From CABQCM01 sp965145485 (GTDB lineage Bacteria; Bacillota; Clostridia; Oscillospirales; Acutalibacteraceae), in the NCBI GenBank assembly GCA_965145485.1, contig CBCTCU010000039.1:1-25676 (forward strand): DNA of 25,676 bases, written 5' to 3'. Positions within the stretch are counted from its first letter, which is position 1. Every line of letters begins with the position of its first letter. The translations under genes and the position numbers were made by a program. A model generated the notes under the pieces. It did not search any database and was not told the origin of the DNA. It saw only the letters and a list, made by a program, of their open reading frames with translations. This document shows, in pieces, positions 14,158 through 21,326 of this stretch.

Positions 14158-15269
14158 GGGCCTTCATGCTCGAGGGCGAGGGCTTTCGCAATACCCGCTC
14201 TCTCCACTTTGCCCCAAAAGAGGGGGTCAACGTCCTCTATGGCAACAACGCGCAGGGAAAGACCAACCTGCTCGAGGCGCTGTGGCTGTTCACAGGGGCC
14301 AAAAGCTTTCGCGGCGCGCGGGAATCGGAGTGCATCGCCTTTGGTGAAAAAAGCGCGCGGCTGCGCTTGTCCTTCCACGCGCAGGGAAGGGACCAGCAGG
14401 CCGTCATCCGCCTGGGGGAAAAGAAAAAGGTGTTGCTCAACGATGTGGAAAAAACCTCGGTATCGGCGTTGTCGGGCAGCTTCTGCGCCGTGGTGTTCGC
14501 CCCCTCCCACCTGCGCCTGGTCAAGGACGGGCCGGGGGAGAGAAGGCGGTTTCTCGACGCCTCCCTCTGCCAGCTCCGCCCGGGCTACCGCGGCCTGCTC
14601 AGCCAATACCAGCGGGCCATGTTCCAGCGAAACACCCTGCTGAGAGACTATTCTTTCGGCGTGCCGGGGGAGATGCTCGACATCTGGGAGGAAGCCATGG
14701 CCAAAGCAGGAAGCGAGATTGTCCGGCAGCGCTGCCGTTATGTCGAGGCGCTCACCCCGTTTGCTACCGAGGTGTACGATGGGCTTTCCTCTGGAAAAGA
14801 GGTGCTTTCGCTTCATTACGAGGGGGAAGAGTTCCGCAGCGACCGGGGGGGGAAGGAAGCCCTTCTCGCCGCCTTGCGGGCCGCCCGGGGGGAGGATCTG
14901 CGGCTGGGCAGCGCCACGGTGGGTCCCCACCGGGATGAGCTCGCCATCTCGATCAACCAGCGTCCGGCCAGGATGTACGGCTCCCAGGGGCAGCAGCGGT
15001 CGGCCGCTTTGGCGCTCAAGCTGGGGGAGGCGTCGGTGCTGCGGGATTTTTCCGACGAGCTTCCGGTCGCTTTGCTCGACGACGTCATGAGCGAGCTCGA
15101 CCCCGGCCGGCAAAGCTATATTTTAAACCGCATTCAGGGCTGGCAGGTCTTCATCACCTGCTGCGACCCCGCCCCCATCCTTCGCTGCGCCGATGGCGCC
15201 TGTTTTGAGGTCGAGGGGGGAGAGATCACCCCCGCGCGGCCGGGGCAACAGGCCGTGTTTCCCTCTTAG
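14154..15269 (+). CDS. recF: DNA replication and repair protein RecF
   Basis: RecF is an SMC-like ATPase that, with RecO and RecR, loads RecA at single-strand gaps. The protein is 371 residues, the family size. Walker A is GNNAQGKT (30-37), the ABC-type signature is YGSQGQQRSAALAL (275-288), and Walker B is VALLDDVMSELD (305-316). GPHRDEL (257-263) is another conserved RecF block. Its ATG overlaps the yaaA stop by the ATGA arrangement, the sign of a translationally coupled dnaN-yaaA-recF operon. No terminator is obvious after it. Confidence 0.97.
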   Translation: MRAFMLEGEGFRNTRSLHFAPKEGVNVLYGNNAQGKTNLLEALWLFTGAKSFRGARESECIAFGEKSARLRLSFHAQGRDQQAVIRLGEKKKVLLNDVEKTSVSALSGSFCAVVFAPSHLRLVKDGPGERRRFLDASLCQLRPGYRGLLSQYQRAMFQRNTLLRDYSFGVPGEMLDIWEEAMAKAGSEIVRQRCRYVEALTPFATEVYDGLSSGKEVLSLHYEGEEFRSDRGGKEALLAALRAARGEDLRLGSATVGPHRDELAISINQRPARMYGSQGQQRSAALALKLGEASVLRDFSDELPVALLDDVMSELDPGRQSYILNRIQGWQVFITCCDPAPILRCADGACFEVEGGEITPARPGQQAVFPS

Positions 15270-15637
15270 TGCCGGCATGGACGGCAGGGCGGATTTTACG
15301 CAAGCCAAACGTCCGGTTCGCCTATGCGCGGCGCCGGTATCCTTTGGGTGTGACGCGTGGATGTGCCGCGGCCGCTTGGTCGCTGGATGATCCCCGGCGC
15401 ATCCGCCCGAGCGCATGAGAGAAGGCCGGATGCAAAGGGCGGTATGGAATGGGTACGGGAAAGGAATCTCGCCCTTTTGGGCGGCATGGCGGCGAGACTC
15501 CCGCCGGGAACCGCCTGAATCTATCGAATCTACCGCGCCGGATGACGGCGGTCAATCCGGCACCGCGCTTTGCCGCTCTGCTTTGGTAAATGAGAAAACC
15601 GGGAAAGCGGCAGCCGTTGGAAAGGAGCTTAAAAGCC
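15270..15637. other. Spacer between recF and remB
   Basis: A 368-base GC-rich stretch with no gene I can support. One inverted pair, TCTCGCC with GGCGAGA (around 15467-15496), could form a hairpin but no T-run follows. Small frames on both strands lack binding sites. Confidence 0.5.
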
Positions 15638-15937
15638 TTGTATCTTCACCTGGGGCAGGATACCGTCGTGGCCAACGAGGATATCGTCGGCATTTTTGAT
15701 CTGGAAACCACCACCATCTCAAAAATCACCCGCGATTTTCTGGCGGGTTGCGAAAAGCGCCACGAGGTGGTCAATGTGACGCAGGAGCTGCCAAAATCCT
15801 TTATCCTGTGCACTTCGGGCCAAAATCAGAGGATTTATATCTCACAGATATCAACCGGGACGCTCGAAAAGCGCGCGGGGTATCTCGACCGTCTGGCCGG
15901 AAAAGGGCAGGATGAGGAATCGGCCAATATCCCATAA
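15638..15937 (+). CDS. remB: Extracellular matrix regulator RemB (DUF370)
   Basis: RemB belongs to the DUF370 family encoded beside recF and gyrB in Firmicutes; in Bacillus subtilis it affects biofilm matrix gene expression. The protein is 99 residues. The start (MYLHLGQDTVV), the block IVGIFDLETTTISKITRDFL and QRIYISQISTGTLEKRA match the family. The start codon is TTG at 15638-15640, chosen because the family begins at MYLHLG and AAAGGAG precedes it by 10 bases; an in-frame ATG 48 bases upstream has no site. The C-terminal 15 residues are charged and variable. It lies 51 bases before gyrB, with a palindrome between them. Confidence 0.9.
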   Translation: MYLHLGQDTVVANEDIVGIFDLETTTISKITRDFLAGCEKRHEVVNVTQELPKSFILCTSGQNQRIYISQISTGTLEKRAGYLDRLAGKGQDEESANIP

Positions 15938-15956
15938 TGTAGATTTCATCTACATT
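15936..15956. promoter_or_regulatory. Perfect palindrome between remB and gyrB
   Basis: AATGTAGAT-TTC-ATCTACATT has 9-bp arms and a 3-base centre, overlaps the remB stop codon and lies about 33 bases before gyrB. No T-run follows, so an operator or an mRNA hairpin seems likelier than a terminator. Confidence 0.6.
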
Positions 15957-15988
15957 CAGGCGATACTTTCAGCAATGGAGGTCTTAAT

Positions 15989-17953
15989 TTGGATAACCAG
16001 GAAAGTGTAAATATGCAACCCGCGCAGGTCACCGAGGCGTATGACGCGGAACAAATCCAGGTTCTCGAGGGGCTTGAGGCGGTGCGCAAGCGTCCGGGTA
16101 TGTACATCGGCTCGACCGGCGAGCGGGGTCTGCATCATCTGGTCTACGAGATTGTCGATAACGCCATCGACGAAACCCTTGCCGGCTACTGCGATCACAT
16201 CGAGGTCGATATCCTGCCGGGCAATATCATCCGCGTGGCCGATAACGGGCGCGGCATCCCGGTGGGCATCCAGCCAAAGCTGGGCATCCCGGCCGTATCG
16301 GTCGTCTTTACGGTGCTTCACGCGGGCGGGAAATTCGGCGGCAGCGGGTACAAGGTCTCGGGCGGCCTGCACGGCGTGGGCGCCTCGGTGGTCAACGCCA
16401 TCAGCGAATGGCTCGAGGTCGAGGTCCGCGATGGGCACCACCGGCATTTCCAGCGGTTTGAGCGCGGCGTTGCGGCCTGCGATCTGAAGGTCATCGGCGA
16501 GACCACCGAGACGGGAACCACCGTTACCTTCAAGCCCGACCCCCTCATCTTCACCGATACGACCGAGTTTGACTACAACACCCTCTTGACCCGGCTTCGC
16601 GAGCAGGCCTTTTTAAACGCGGGGGTGCGCATCACCCTGACCGACCGCCGCCCGGTGGAGGAATCGGGCGAGGGCGAGCAGCGGCAGGATAAGCTCCACT
16701 TTGAGGGCGGCATCCGGTCCTTTGTCGAGTTTTTGATGGAAAAACGGGGGCGCACTCCCCTGTTCGATACGGTCGTCTACCTCAGCCAGCAGGAGGGGGA
16801 TTCCTCGGCCGAGATCGCCCTGCAGTACAACGACGGCTTTGACACCAACGTCATCAGCTTTGCCAACAACATGCACACGGTTGACGGGGGCACCCACGAG
16901 AGCGCCTTTAAGACCGCCCTCACCCGGGTGATCAACGCTTACGGGCGCAAATTCAAGTACCTCAAGGACAACGACAGCAACCTCAAGGGGGACGACGTGC
17001 AGGAGGGGCTGGTGGCCGTCGTCAGCGTCAAGCTGACCGACGCGCAGTTTGAAAGCCAGACCAAGGCCAAGCTGGGCAACACCGCCATGGGGACGCTGGT
17101 CAACCAGATGATGACCGATAAGCTCATGACCTTCCTGGAGGAGAACCCTTCGGTCGCCAAGGCGATTTTGGACAAGGCGATGGCCGCCTCCACCGCCCGC
17201 GAGGCGGCGCAGAAGGCAAGGGATCTCCAGCGCAACCGCTCGGGATTGTCCAAGGTGCGCATGCCCGAGAAGCTGGCCGACTGCATCTCCAACAACCCGG
17301 AGGAGACCGAGATTTTCATCGTCGAGGGAGACAGCGCCGGCGGCTCGGCCATCAAGGGGCGGGATTCCCGCATCCAGGCCATCCTCCCTCTGTGGGGGAA
17401 GATGCTCAACGTCGAAAAGGCGCGCATCGACAAGGTTTTCAGCAACGAAAAGCTCACCCCCGTGGTCATCGCCCTCGGCACCGGCATTGGGGACGAATTT
17501 GACATCTCCAAGTTGCGCTACGGCAAAATCTTTATCATGGCCGATGCCGACGTCGACGGCTCCCACATCCGCACCCTGCTGTTGACCTTCTTCTTCCGGT
17601 ATATGCCCGAGCTGATCGAGGAGGGGCACATCTACATCGCCCAGCCGCCCTTGTTTAAGATCGAAAAGGGCAAGCAGTTCTTCTATGCCTTTTCGGATGA
17701 GGAGCGGGACAGGTACATCGCCCAGCTGGGCGGCAACGCCAACGTCCAGCGGTACAAGGGCCTTGGCGAGATGGACGGCCAGCAGCTTTGGGAGACGACC
17801 ATGGACCCCGCCTTCCGCACGGTGCTCAAGGTGCACATGGACGACGCCGAGGAAGCCGACCGCACCTTCTCTCTTCTGATGGGGGACGAGGTCGAGCCCC
17901 GGCGGGAATTTATTGAGAAAAACGCGCGGTTTGTGGTCAATCTGGATATCTAA
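15989..17953 (+). CDS. gyrB: DNA gyrase subunit B
   Basis: GyrB is the ATPase subunit of DNA gyrase, which introduces negative supercoils as a GyrA2GyrB2 complex. The protein is 654 residues, the short form without the proteobacterial insert. The GHKL ATPase has YEIVDNAIDE (catalytic Glu54), DNGRGIP and GGLHGVGASVVNAIS. The TOPRIM domain has VEGDSAGGSA and DADVDGSHI, the Mg-binding acidic residues. QRYKGLGEMDGQQLWETTMDP near the end is the gyrase-type tail. The start is TTG at 15989-15991, behind GGAGG at 7-9 bases; an ATG 24 bases later has a weaker site. It is followed at once by MITE-like copy B, and gyrA lies 3.4 kb downstream rather than adjacent. Confidence 0.97.
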   Translation: MDNQESVNMQPAQVTEAYDAEQIQVLEGLEAVRKRPGMYIGSTGERGLHHLVYEIVDNAIDETLAGYCDHIEVDILPGNIIRVADNGRGIPVGIQPKLGIPAVSVVFTVLHAGGKFGGSGYKVSGGLHGVGASVVNAISEWLEVEVRDGHHRHFQRFERGVAACDLKVIGETTETGTTVTFKPDPLIFTDTTEFDYNTLLTRLREQAFLNAGVRITLTDRRPVEESGEGEQRQDKLHFEGGIRSFVEFLMEKRGRTPLFDTVVYLSQQEGDSSAEIALQYNDGFDTNVISFANNMHTVDGGTHESAFKTALTRVINAYGRKFKYLKDNDSNLKGDDVQEGLVAVVSVKLTDAQFESQTKAKLGNTAMGTLVNQMMTDKLMTFLEENPSVAKAILDKAMAASTAREAAQKARDLQRNRSGLSKVRMPEKLADCISNNPEETEIFIVEGDSAGGSAIKGRDSRIQAILPLWGKMLNVEKARIDKVFSNEKLTPVVIALGTGIGDEFDISKLRYGKIFIMADADVDGSHIRTLLLTFFFRYMPELIEEGHIYIAQPPLFKIEKGKQFFYAFSDEERDRYIAQLGGNANVQRYKGLGEMDGQQLWETTMDPAFRTVLKVHMDDAEEADRTFSLLMGDEVEPRREFIEKNARFVVNLDI

Positions 17954-17954
17954 T

Positions 17955-18226
17955 CTGCCAGGAGCCGAACACAATATGGTTTTCAGCGGCTGCTTTCCGC
18001 GCGGACGGCGTTAACATTTTTCCTATACGGCAGTATGGCTGCAAATGGATACCTTGCCCGCACGAAAACCATCTCGCGGAAAACTGCGCGCACCGAAAAG
18101 GATGGCGGCGCGGATGGATGTTTGTTTTTGAGGCCGCAGGTGTGCTGACGCACACCAAGGATAAAAAAGGGAAAAGCCGCCGTGCCGGTAGATTTTCGGC
18201 ATATCGGGTTCGGCTTCCGGCAGCTT
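17955..18226. mobile_element. MITE-like dispersed element, copy B
   Basis: Same orientation and about 80% similar by eye to 5171-5432. The ends are an imperfect inverted repeat: of the first 25 bases (CTGCCAGGAGCCGAAC then ACAATATGG) 20 match the reverse complement of the right end. The hairpin GGTGTGC-TGAC-GCACACC (18139-18156) is preserved, the loop differing from copy A by one base. It begins one base after the gyrB stop codon, so it supplies the gyrB 3' untranslated region. TTTCCGCG and CGCGGAAA in the left half pair in this copy. No clear target duplication could be assigned. Confidence 0.75.
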
Positions 18227-18333
18227 AACCAGCCGGCGCCCTCGCGTGAGAGCGGGGGCCTGCCGGGTTTCACTTTACCTTGGACGCCGGGTTGGCAAAC
18301 CGGGCGGTCCGCTTTGAAGCAAGGGGGATTTCG

Positions 18334-19305
18334 ATGGCAAAAACAGTGACCTGTGAAAAATGCGGCGGCGTACAGGCCATCTTCCGGGATGAGAACGGCG
18401 GCATGAAGTGCGCTTTCTGCGGGGAGGAAATTCAAAATCTTCCCCCTTATGAAGAGGGGGAGGAGTTGAGCTACGGCGCCACCGAGGGTAAGACCGAGCC
18501 GCTGGGCGAGGCTGCCGAGGCGGTCTTTACCCTGCGCCGCGGCGAGGTGGAAAAGGCGCTCATCCTCACCGGGCGGCTCAAGCCCCACCTCACTGCGTCG
18601 ATTGTCGAGACAGTGCTGCTTGCCGTGCTGCTTGCAATCCAGGGGTCGTCGGTGATCAGCGGCCTAATGCACATAGGCGACGCGCCCGAGCCGGGCGGGA
18701 TGAACATCTTTCTGCTTGTGGTCATTATCGCCCTGATTCCCGCCGTCTGGATATTGCCCCGGCGCAACAACCGGCGGATTGTCGACAGCTCGGTCAGCGG
18801 GAACGAGCTTCGCATCCGGGTATACGAGAACCTCTGCGAGATTTTCATCCCCGCCGAGGGCAAGGGATGGAATTTTGAGTACGCAACCGAAAAATACGCG
18901 GTGTCCGAGTGCGAGGAGATGCTCTTGATCTCCCTCGGCGACGGCCGCTTGCTCGCCCTGCCCAAACGGGGCTTTGCCCCGGGGGCGCAGGAGGTTGCCC
19001 GCGAGCGGCTGGTCAAAGGGGCGGGGGAGATGACCCCCTTGGATGAAAAGCTGGTGCGCAAGGCCGCCAAGGTGGACATGAGCCAGCCTGAGCCGGCTGG
19101 GGATGCGCCGGCTTCGGGGGAGAAAGCGACTGAGGAGCCCTCTGGTTCGACGCAAGCGGGCGATAACGCTACCCCGCCCGAACCCGAGACGGTATCTGAG
19201 GCAGCGCAGCCGGCGGAGGAAACCGTTTCGCAAGAGGCGTCAGCCGGGGAAAGCACCCCTGACGGCGAGGGTAGCGAAAGCCCCGTTTCGCCCGACAGGG
19301 AGTAA
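18334..19305 (+). CDS. Zinc-ribbon membrane protein with YcxB-like middle part and acidic tail
   Basis: A 323-residue protein of unknown function. Cys7-x2-Cys10 and Cys26-x2-Cys29 form a zinc ribbon (CEKCGG, CAFCGE). Two membrane segments (about 88-110 and 123-142) are followed by a soluble beta-rich region (155-245: ELRIRVYENLCEIFIPAEG, LLISLGDGRLLALPKRGF), which resembles the YcxB layout of two helices plus a C-terminal domain. Residues 270-323 are a low-complexity Glu/Pro/Ala/Ser tail encoded by the first unit of a tandem DNA repeat. ATG 18334 follows AAGGGGG. Two further YcxB-like membrane genes follow, so the three may work together. The family assignment is by topology and motif impression only. 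Confidence 0.75.
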   Translation: MAKTVTCEKCGGVQAIFRDENGGMKCAFCGEEIQNLPPYEEGEELSYGATEGKTEPLGEAAEAVFTLRRGEVEKALILTGRLKPHLTASIVETVLLAVLLAIQGSSVISGLMHIGDAPEPGGMNIFLLVVIIALIPAVWILPRRNNRRIVDSSVSGNELRIRVYENLCEIFIPAEGKGWNFEYATEKYAVSECEEMLLISLGDGRLLALPKRGFAPGAQEVARERLVKGAGEMTPLDEKLVRKAAKVDMSQPEPAGDAPASGEKATEEPSGSTQAGDNATPPEPETVSEAAQPAEETVSQEASAGESTPDGEGSESPVSPDRE

Positions 19306-19660
19306 TCGCCCCAGGATATTGTTTCAACAGCAAATCAGCCGGACGATATCCCTCGCCGGATGGTGCGGGCGATAACGCTACCTCGGCCGAACCCGAGACA
19401 GCGCAGCCGGCGGAGGAAACCGTTTCGCAAGAGACGTCAGCCGGGGAAAACACCCCTGACGGCGAGGGTAGCGAAAGCCCCGTTTCGCCCGACAGGGAGT
19501 AACCGCCCCAGGATATTGTTTCAACGGCAAACCAGCCGGGCGATATCCCTCGCCGGATGGTGTGGGCGATAACGCTACCTCGCCCGATCTTGAGGCAGCG
19601 CAGCCGGCGGAGAAAACCGTCTCACAAGAGGAAGCAACCGAGGCAGCCACCCCTGATGGG
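19160..19660. repeat. Three-copy tandem duplication of the zinc-ribbon gene's 3' end
   Basis: Units begin at GCGATAACGCTACC at 19160, 19369 and 19566 (periods 209 and 197). The 12-base difference is a GGTATCTGAGGC-type deletion in unit 2. Units 1 and 2 both contain the end of the gene, the stop codon after PVSPDRE and about 60 bases of spacer ending CTCGCCGGATGGTG. Unit 3 diverges after about 80 bases but keeps the reading frame to TAA near 19705. The duplicates downstream of the first stop are thus untranslated relics. The remaining spacer to 19879 holds the inverted repeat listed separately and a diverged tail. Confidence 0.88.
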
Positions 19661-19809
19661 AATTGTCGAAAAAACGAGGCGCGGCAAAATTCCTCTTTCG
19701 CCTAAAGGCAGGCCGTCATACCGCCATCGGCATCATGGTCCTGCCCGCCGGAGCGCCCTCTCGGACGATAAGGCCGCCAAGAGCAAAAAAACAAAGTCCA
19801 TCAAAGACA

Positions 19810-19843
19810 GTTTTCCACAATCCAGCCCGCTTTGGTGGAAAAC
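19810..19843. promoter_or_regulatory. Inverted repeat of DnaA-box-like sequences
   Basis: GTTTTCCAC (19810-19818) and GTGGAAAAC (19835-19843) are perfectly complementary with a 16-base centre. The left arm reads TTTTCCACA, one mismatch from the perfect DnaA box. It lies about 36 bases before the start of the next gene. It could be a hairpin, an operator or a DnaA site. Confidence 0.4.
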
Positions 19844-19879
19844 CAGGCATTTATGATTCTTTTTAAGGGAGGCGCAGAT

Positions 19880-20422
19880 ATGAGCGAGCCGGTCACCCGG
19901 GTTGAATTCGTCCTTACCAGCGATGATCTGCTGCAATTTCATCAGCAGTATCTTCGCCGGTTTGGGGTCAACCGCCTGCGAATTCCCCTGATGGCGGCCT
20001 CCCTGATCCTCATACCGGTCGCCATGATGCTCGACCTCTTGGCGGGAGGGCTGAATTTTTTGGTCACCGCGATTTGCTCCATCGCCGCCGCCTTTGTGCT
20101 GGTCTTTTTCCTTGTGGTGTTCCCCATGTCCATCCGGGGGCAGGCAAGGCGCGCTTATTCTGCTTCGGCCGATTTCCAGCGGCCGGTTGCCATCGATTTT
20201 TATCCCGGCGTCATGGTGGCGAGCTATCGCTACACCCGCTATACCATCGGGTATGAATCGATTTACTCCTGCTGTGAAACGACCTCCCACTTCAATTTTT
20301 ATGAGAACAAATACGCCATGCAGGGCCACATACTGCCCAAGTCCTCCCTGACCAGCCAGGAGGTTGACGCCTTGAGCCAGAAGCTGAGCGCGGTCTTCGG
20401 CCGGCGGTATCTCCTATGCTAA
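19880..20422 (+). CDS. YcxB-like two-helix membrane protein (first of two)
   Basis: A 180-residue inner-membrane protein. A short N-terminal strand (TRVEFVLTSDDLLQFHQQYL) precedes two membrane helices (about 36-56 and 58-84), followed by a soluble C-terminal domain with IDFYPGVMVASYRYTRYTIGYESIYSCCET and FYENKYAMQGHILPKSSLT. This layout is that of the YcxB-like family (function unknown), in which the C-terminal part resembles a PH-like domain. ATG 19880 follows AGGGAGG at 8 bases. The next gene starts 19 bases downstream and encodes the same layout, so the pair is probably one transcript and arose by duplication. The call rests on topology and pattern, not on a search. Confidence 0.78.
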   Translation: MSEPVTRVEFVLTSDDLLQFHQQYLRRFGVNRLRIPLMAASLILIPVAMMLDLLAGGLNFLVTAICSIAAAFVLVFFLVVFPMSIRGQARRAYSASADFQRPVAIDFYPGVMVASYRYTRYTIGYESIYSCCETTSHFNFYENKYAMQGHILPKSSLTSQEVDALSQKLSAVFGRRYLLC

Positions 20423-20441
20423 GGCGGAAAGGAGCCCACCT

Positions 20442-21011
20442 ATGAGTATGGTCATCGCCGAGTGCGAGATACATCCAACCGAGGAGCAGGTGCTTACCTT
20501 TAACCGCGATCTTTTCCGTCGCGGCGGAAACCGGCTCTTTTATCTATTGGCGTGCGCGGTGTTTTTGATATTGGCGATGGTTCTCCTGTTCTCGCCGGCG
20601 CCGGCCTTTCGCTGGCTGTCCCTCGTCGCGCTGGTCTGCGCGGGCGCGACGGTGCTGCAAATGACCGTCTTTTTGCGGCATTCGGTGCGCAGGATGATCC
20701 AGAGCAGCCCCCGCATGCTTCGCCCTCACCGGGTGGTGCTGACCGAGGACGCCCTCATCGACGTCCCGCTGGTGGGCGAGCTGCCGCCGTATACCGAGGT
20801 CAATTACCCCTACGACAAGTTGTTCGAGGTGCTTTGCACCCGACAGTTTTATTACTTTCGCTACAATCTGACCGCCGGCACCCTCGTCCCGCGCGAGGCG
20901 CTGACCCCCGAGCAGGAGCGGCTGCTGTGCGAGCGGCTGCGTCACTGCTGCGGCAGCCGGTTTGTCACCCTCCCCTATGGAAGGGAGAAAGACGGGCGGC
21001 CTCTCCCCTGA
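20442..21011 (+). CDS. YcxB-like two-helix membrane protein (second of two)
   Basis: A 189-residue protein with the same plan as its upstream neighbour: a short strand (VIAECEIHPTEEQVLTFNRDLF), membrane helices at about 31-51 and 57-78, and a C-terminal soluble domain (RVVLTEDALIDVPLVGELPPYTEVNYPYDKLFEV). Features shared with the neighbour include the strand-then-helices start, the FYYFRYN segment against FNFYENK, and the closing helix LTPEQERLLCERL against LTSQEVDALSQKL. ATG 20442 follows AAAGGAG. Function is unknown; the conserved final helix supports a divergent tandem duplication. The C-terminal 15 residues are basic and variable. Confidence 0.78.
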   Translation: MSMVIAECEIHPTEEQVLTFNRDLFRRGGNRLFYLLACAVFLILAMVLLFSPAPAFRWLSLVALVCAGATVLQMTVFLRHSVRRMIQSSPRMLRPHRVVLTEDALIDVPLVGELPPYTEVNYPYDKLFEVLCTRQFYYFRYNLTAGTLVPREALTPEQERLLCERLRHCCGSRFVTLPYGREKDGRPLP

Positions 21012-21326
21012 CCGTCTCCCGTCAGAGCGGATCAAAGCCGGTTGCCGTGAACTGGCACAGGGCCGCCGGAACCGGTATTCTTTCGCCGCGAAAGGCGCTG
21101 GGCGCGCCGCCATACTACGGCGGCCGCTGGGGCGCGGGGCGATGGGGGCTTCGCGGCAGTCGAATCGCATATGCGTCCCGGGCAGTCCGGCGCCGCAGGG
21201 CGCTTGGATGCGAGGCCGGGCATGACAACCATCAAGGCCGGGCTGTAAGGCCCGGCAGGGCATTGGAAACCGTTGCGCGGCGAGCCAGCTTATTGACGGC
21301 CGCGCCCGAAAGAAAAAGGTGATTTT
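21012..21326. other. Spacer before gyrA
   Basis: A 315-base GC-rich stretch without a supportable gene. GCCGGGC-TGTAAG-GCCCGGC (21237-21256) is a perfect 7-bp hairpin but has no T-run. I found no convincing gyrA promoter; TTGACG at 21294 has no -10 partner at the right distance. Confidence 0.5.
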
